DNA of 42,259 bases. It comes from an uncultured Bacteroidaceae bacterium. GTDB lineage: Bacteria; Bacteroidota; Bacteroidia; Bacteroidales; Bacteroidaceae. A program made the translations under genes and the position numbers. The stretch covers positions 1-42,259 of the forward strand of contig CALUIR010000025.1 of assembly GCA_944320785.1 (NCBI GenBank), given 5' to 3'. This document shows, one piece after another, positions 41,089-42,259 of the stretch. The notes below the pieces were generated by a model, which worked only from the letters and a program-made list of their open reading frames with translations, did no database searches and was not told where the DNA came from. How positions within the stretch are numbered: position 1 is the stretch's first letter; each line of letters opens with the position of its first letter.

Positions 41089-42259
41089 ATGAACAACCGC
41101 ATCTTGGAAAAAATAAAAGGCCACCCGCGCCTGACGGAGGGAACGGCCTATGCGATACTTTTCACCATGGGGACCTGCCATCTGCTGAACGACATGATAC
41201 AATCGGTCATCCCGGCCATCTACCCGTTGCTGAAAGACAAGTTCGGCTTCACGTTCGCGCAAATCGGCATCATCACGCTGGTGTTCCAACTGACCTCCTC
41301 CGTGCTGCAGCCCTTCGTCGGGCAATATGCCGACCGCCATCCGCAACCCTATTCGCTGGCCATCGGCATGTGCTTCACGCTGGCCGGGCTGGTGGCACTG
41401 GCTTTTGCGCCTGATTTCCTGCCCATCATCCTGTCGGTGGCGCTGATTGGCTGCGGCTCGTCGGTGTTCCATCCCGAAGCTTCGCGGGTGGCGCAACTGG
41501 CATCGGGCGGCAAGAAAAGCCTGGCACAGTCTATCTTCCAAGTGGGTGGCAACGGCGGCAGCGCATTCGGCCCGCTGCTGGCGGCGTTGGTGGTCATCCC
41601 CTATGGGCAACACGCCGTAGGATGGTTCGCATTGGCGGCCCTGCTCGCCTCTTTCTTGCTGGCAAGGGTCGGCTATTGGTACAGCCTGGTCCTGAAGGAA
41701 GCCAAGGAAACGCGCCGCAAAATGGCCGCCGCGCCCTGCACGCTGCCGCCGTGCGCCGTGAACAGGGCCTTGGGCATCCTCGTGCTGATGATTTTTTCGA
41801 AATATTTCTTCAATGCCTGCATGACGAGCTATTTCACTTTCTACCTGATAGAAAAGTTCCAACTTTCAGTGCAGGCATCTCAATATTGCCTGTTCGCCTA
41901 CTTGGCTGCCTTTGCCGCCGGCACGCTGCTTGGCGGATTCCTGGGCGACCGCTACGGGCGGAAATATGTCATCCTGTTCTCCATCCTCGGCGCGGCGCCT
42001 TTCACGCTGGCCATGCCCTACCTTGGACTGGGCGGCACCATCGCCATGTCTGTCATCACAGGCTTGGTCATCGCGTCGGCCTTTTCCGCCATCGTGGTGT
42101 ATGCCACCGACTTGAAGCCGGACAAAGTGGGGATGATAGCGGGCGTTTTCTTCGGGCTGATGTTCGGCTTGGGCGGCATCGGTTCGGCTTTCTTCGGCTG
42201 GCTGGCGGACCGCACCAGCATAGAATTCATCTTCCACGTCAGCACGTCGCTTCCCTCGT
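41089..42259 (+). CDS. MFS transporter, fosmidomycin-resistance (Fsr)-like, truncated by window edge
   Basis: The frame from ATG 41089 runs open to the window end (390 codons), encoding MNNRILEKIKGHPRLTEGTA and then a membrane protein with about eleven visible helices. Features fit the Fsr/YfnC-type branch of the major facilitator superfamily: CHLLNDMIQSVIPAIYPLLK in helix 1, QPFVGQYADRHPQP after helix 2, GCGSSVFHPEASRVAQLASG, and GGFLGDRYGRKYV in the second half. Homologues export fosmidomycin and other small compounds; the natural substrate is unknown. Family proteins have about 390-410 residues, so only the last few residues and the stop are missing. It starts 12 bp after the Omp28-like gene, so co-transcription is likely though no functional link is obvious. 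Confidence 0.9.
   Translation, partial: MNNRILEKIKGHPRLTEGTAYAILFTMGTCHLLNDMIQSVIPAIYPLLKDKFGFTFAQIGIITLVFQLTSSVLQPFVGQYADRHPQPYSLAIGMCFTLAGLVALAFAPDFLPIILSVALIGCGSSVFHPEASRVAQLASGGKKSLAQSIFQVGGNGGSAFGPLLAALVVIPYGQHAVGWFALAALLASFLLARVGYWYSLVLKEAKETRRKMAAAPCTLPPCAVNRALGILVLMIFSKYFFNACMTSYFTFYLIEKFQLSVQASQYCLFAYLAAFAAGTLLGGFLGDRYGRKYVILFSILGAAPFTLAMPYLGLGGTIAMSVITGLVIASAFSAIVVYATDLKPDKVGMIAGVFFGLMFGLGGIGSAFFGWLADRTSIEFIFHVSTSLPS

Overview
This window is a chromosomal stretch from a member of the Bacteroidales (phylum Bacteroidota). The evidence is the Bacteroidota-type promoter (TAnnTTTG -7 box) in front of many genes, five secreted proteins ending in type IX secretion (T9SS)-like C-terminal modules, a Chlamydia/Bacteroidales-style V-type ATPase operon with a DUF2764 gene, a C10 protease, an Omp28-like protein and a BspA-type leucine-rich-repeat protein. 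By eye the DNA is GC-rich in most genes and less so in the uronate block around 27.4-32 kb. The genus cannot be fixed from the sequence alone.

Layout. 1-1240: the start of an AAA/DUF4143-type ATPase running off the left edge, a dead IS4-type transposase fragment and repeat-rich non-coding DNA. 1245-8783: a complete-looking seven-gene V-ATPase operon (E, DUF2764, A, B, D, I, K) on the minus strand with promoter and terminator. 8914-8993: an array of four 17-bp palindromes at exact 21-bp spacing. 9101-13510: an orphan AddB-like nuclease, divergent from an exported bleomycin-hydrolase-like peptidase. 13841-16768: a two-gene operon for an LRR protein and an adhesin-like protein, both T9SS cargo candidates. 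17178-23887: an operon of a giant fused double sensor kinase, a response regulator and an AbgT-family transporter. 24139-26826: a small lipoprotein, a candidate small RNA, a LuxR regulator with a receiver lacking its phosphorylation site, a RIC-type hemerythrin di-iron protein and a Gph-like HAD phosphatase. 26840-32129: a hot-dog thioesterase, then a hexuronate module (eda and kdgK divergent from a LacI-type regulator and uxaA). 32212-41076: a C10 protease, a 1427-residue surface protein and an Omp28-like protein, all T9SS cargo candidates. 41089-42259: an Fsr-like MFS transporter cut by the right edge.

How the genes work together. The V-ATPase c-ring protein keeps the residues that bind Na+ in Enterococcus hirae NtpK, so the operon may couple ATP to Na+. 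The uronate genes convert altronate to 2-keto-3-deoxygluconate, phosphorylate it and cleave it. They are controlled from a strikingly symmetric divergent promoter with a palindrome at its exact centre.

The most unusual items are three. (1) The 1464-residue sensor protein is two paralogous histidine-kinase units in tandem. The first keeps the ATP-binding motifs but has Gly where the phospho-acceptor His should be. The second keeps the His box but has lost the ATP-binding motifs. (2) Two distant copies of a four-unit, 21-bp-period palindrome array. (3) A candidate orphan small RNA of about 110 nt between promoter and terminator at 24.6-24.7 kb.
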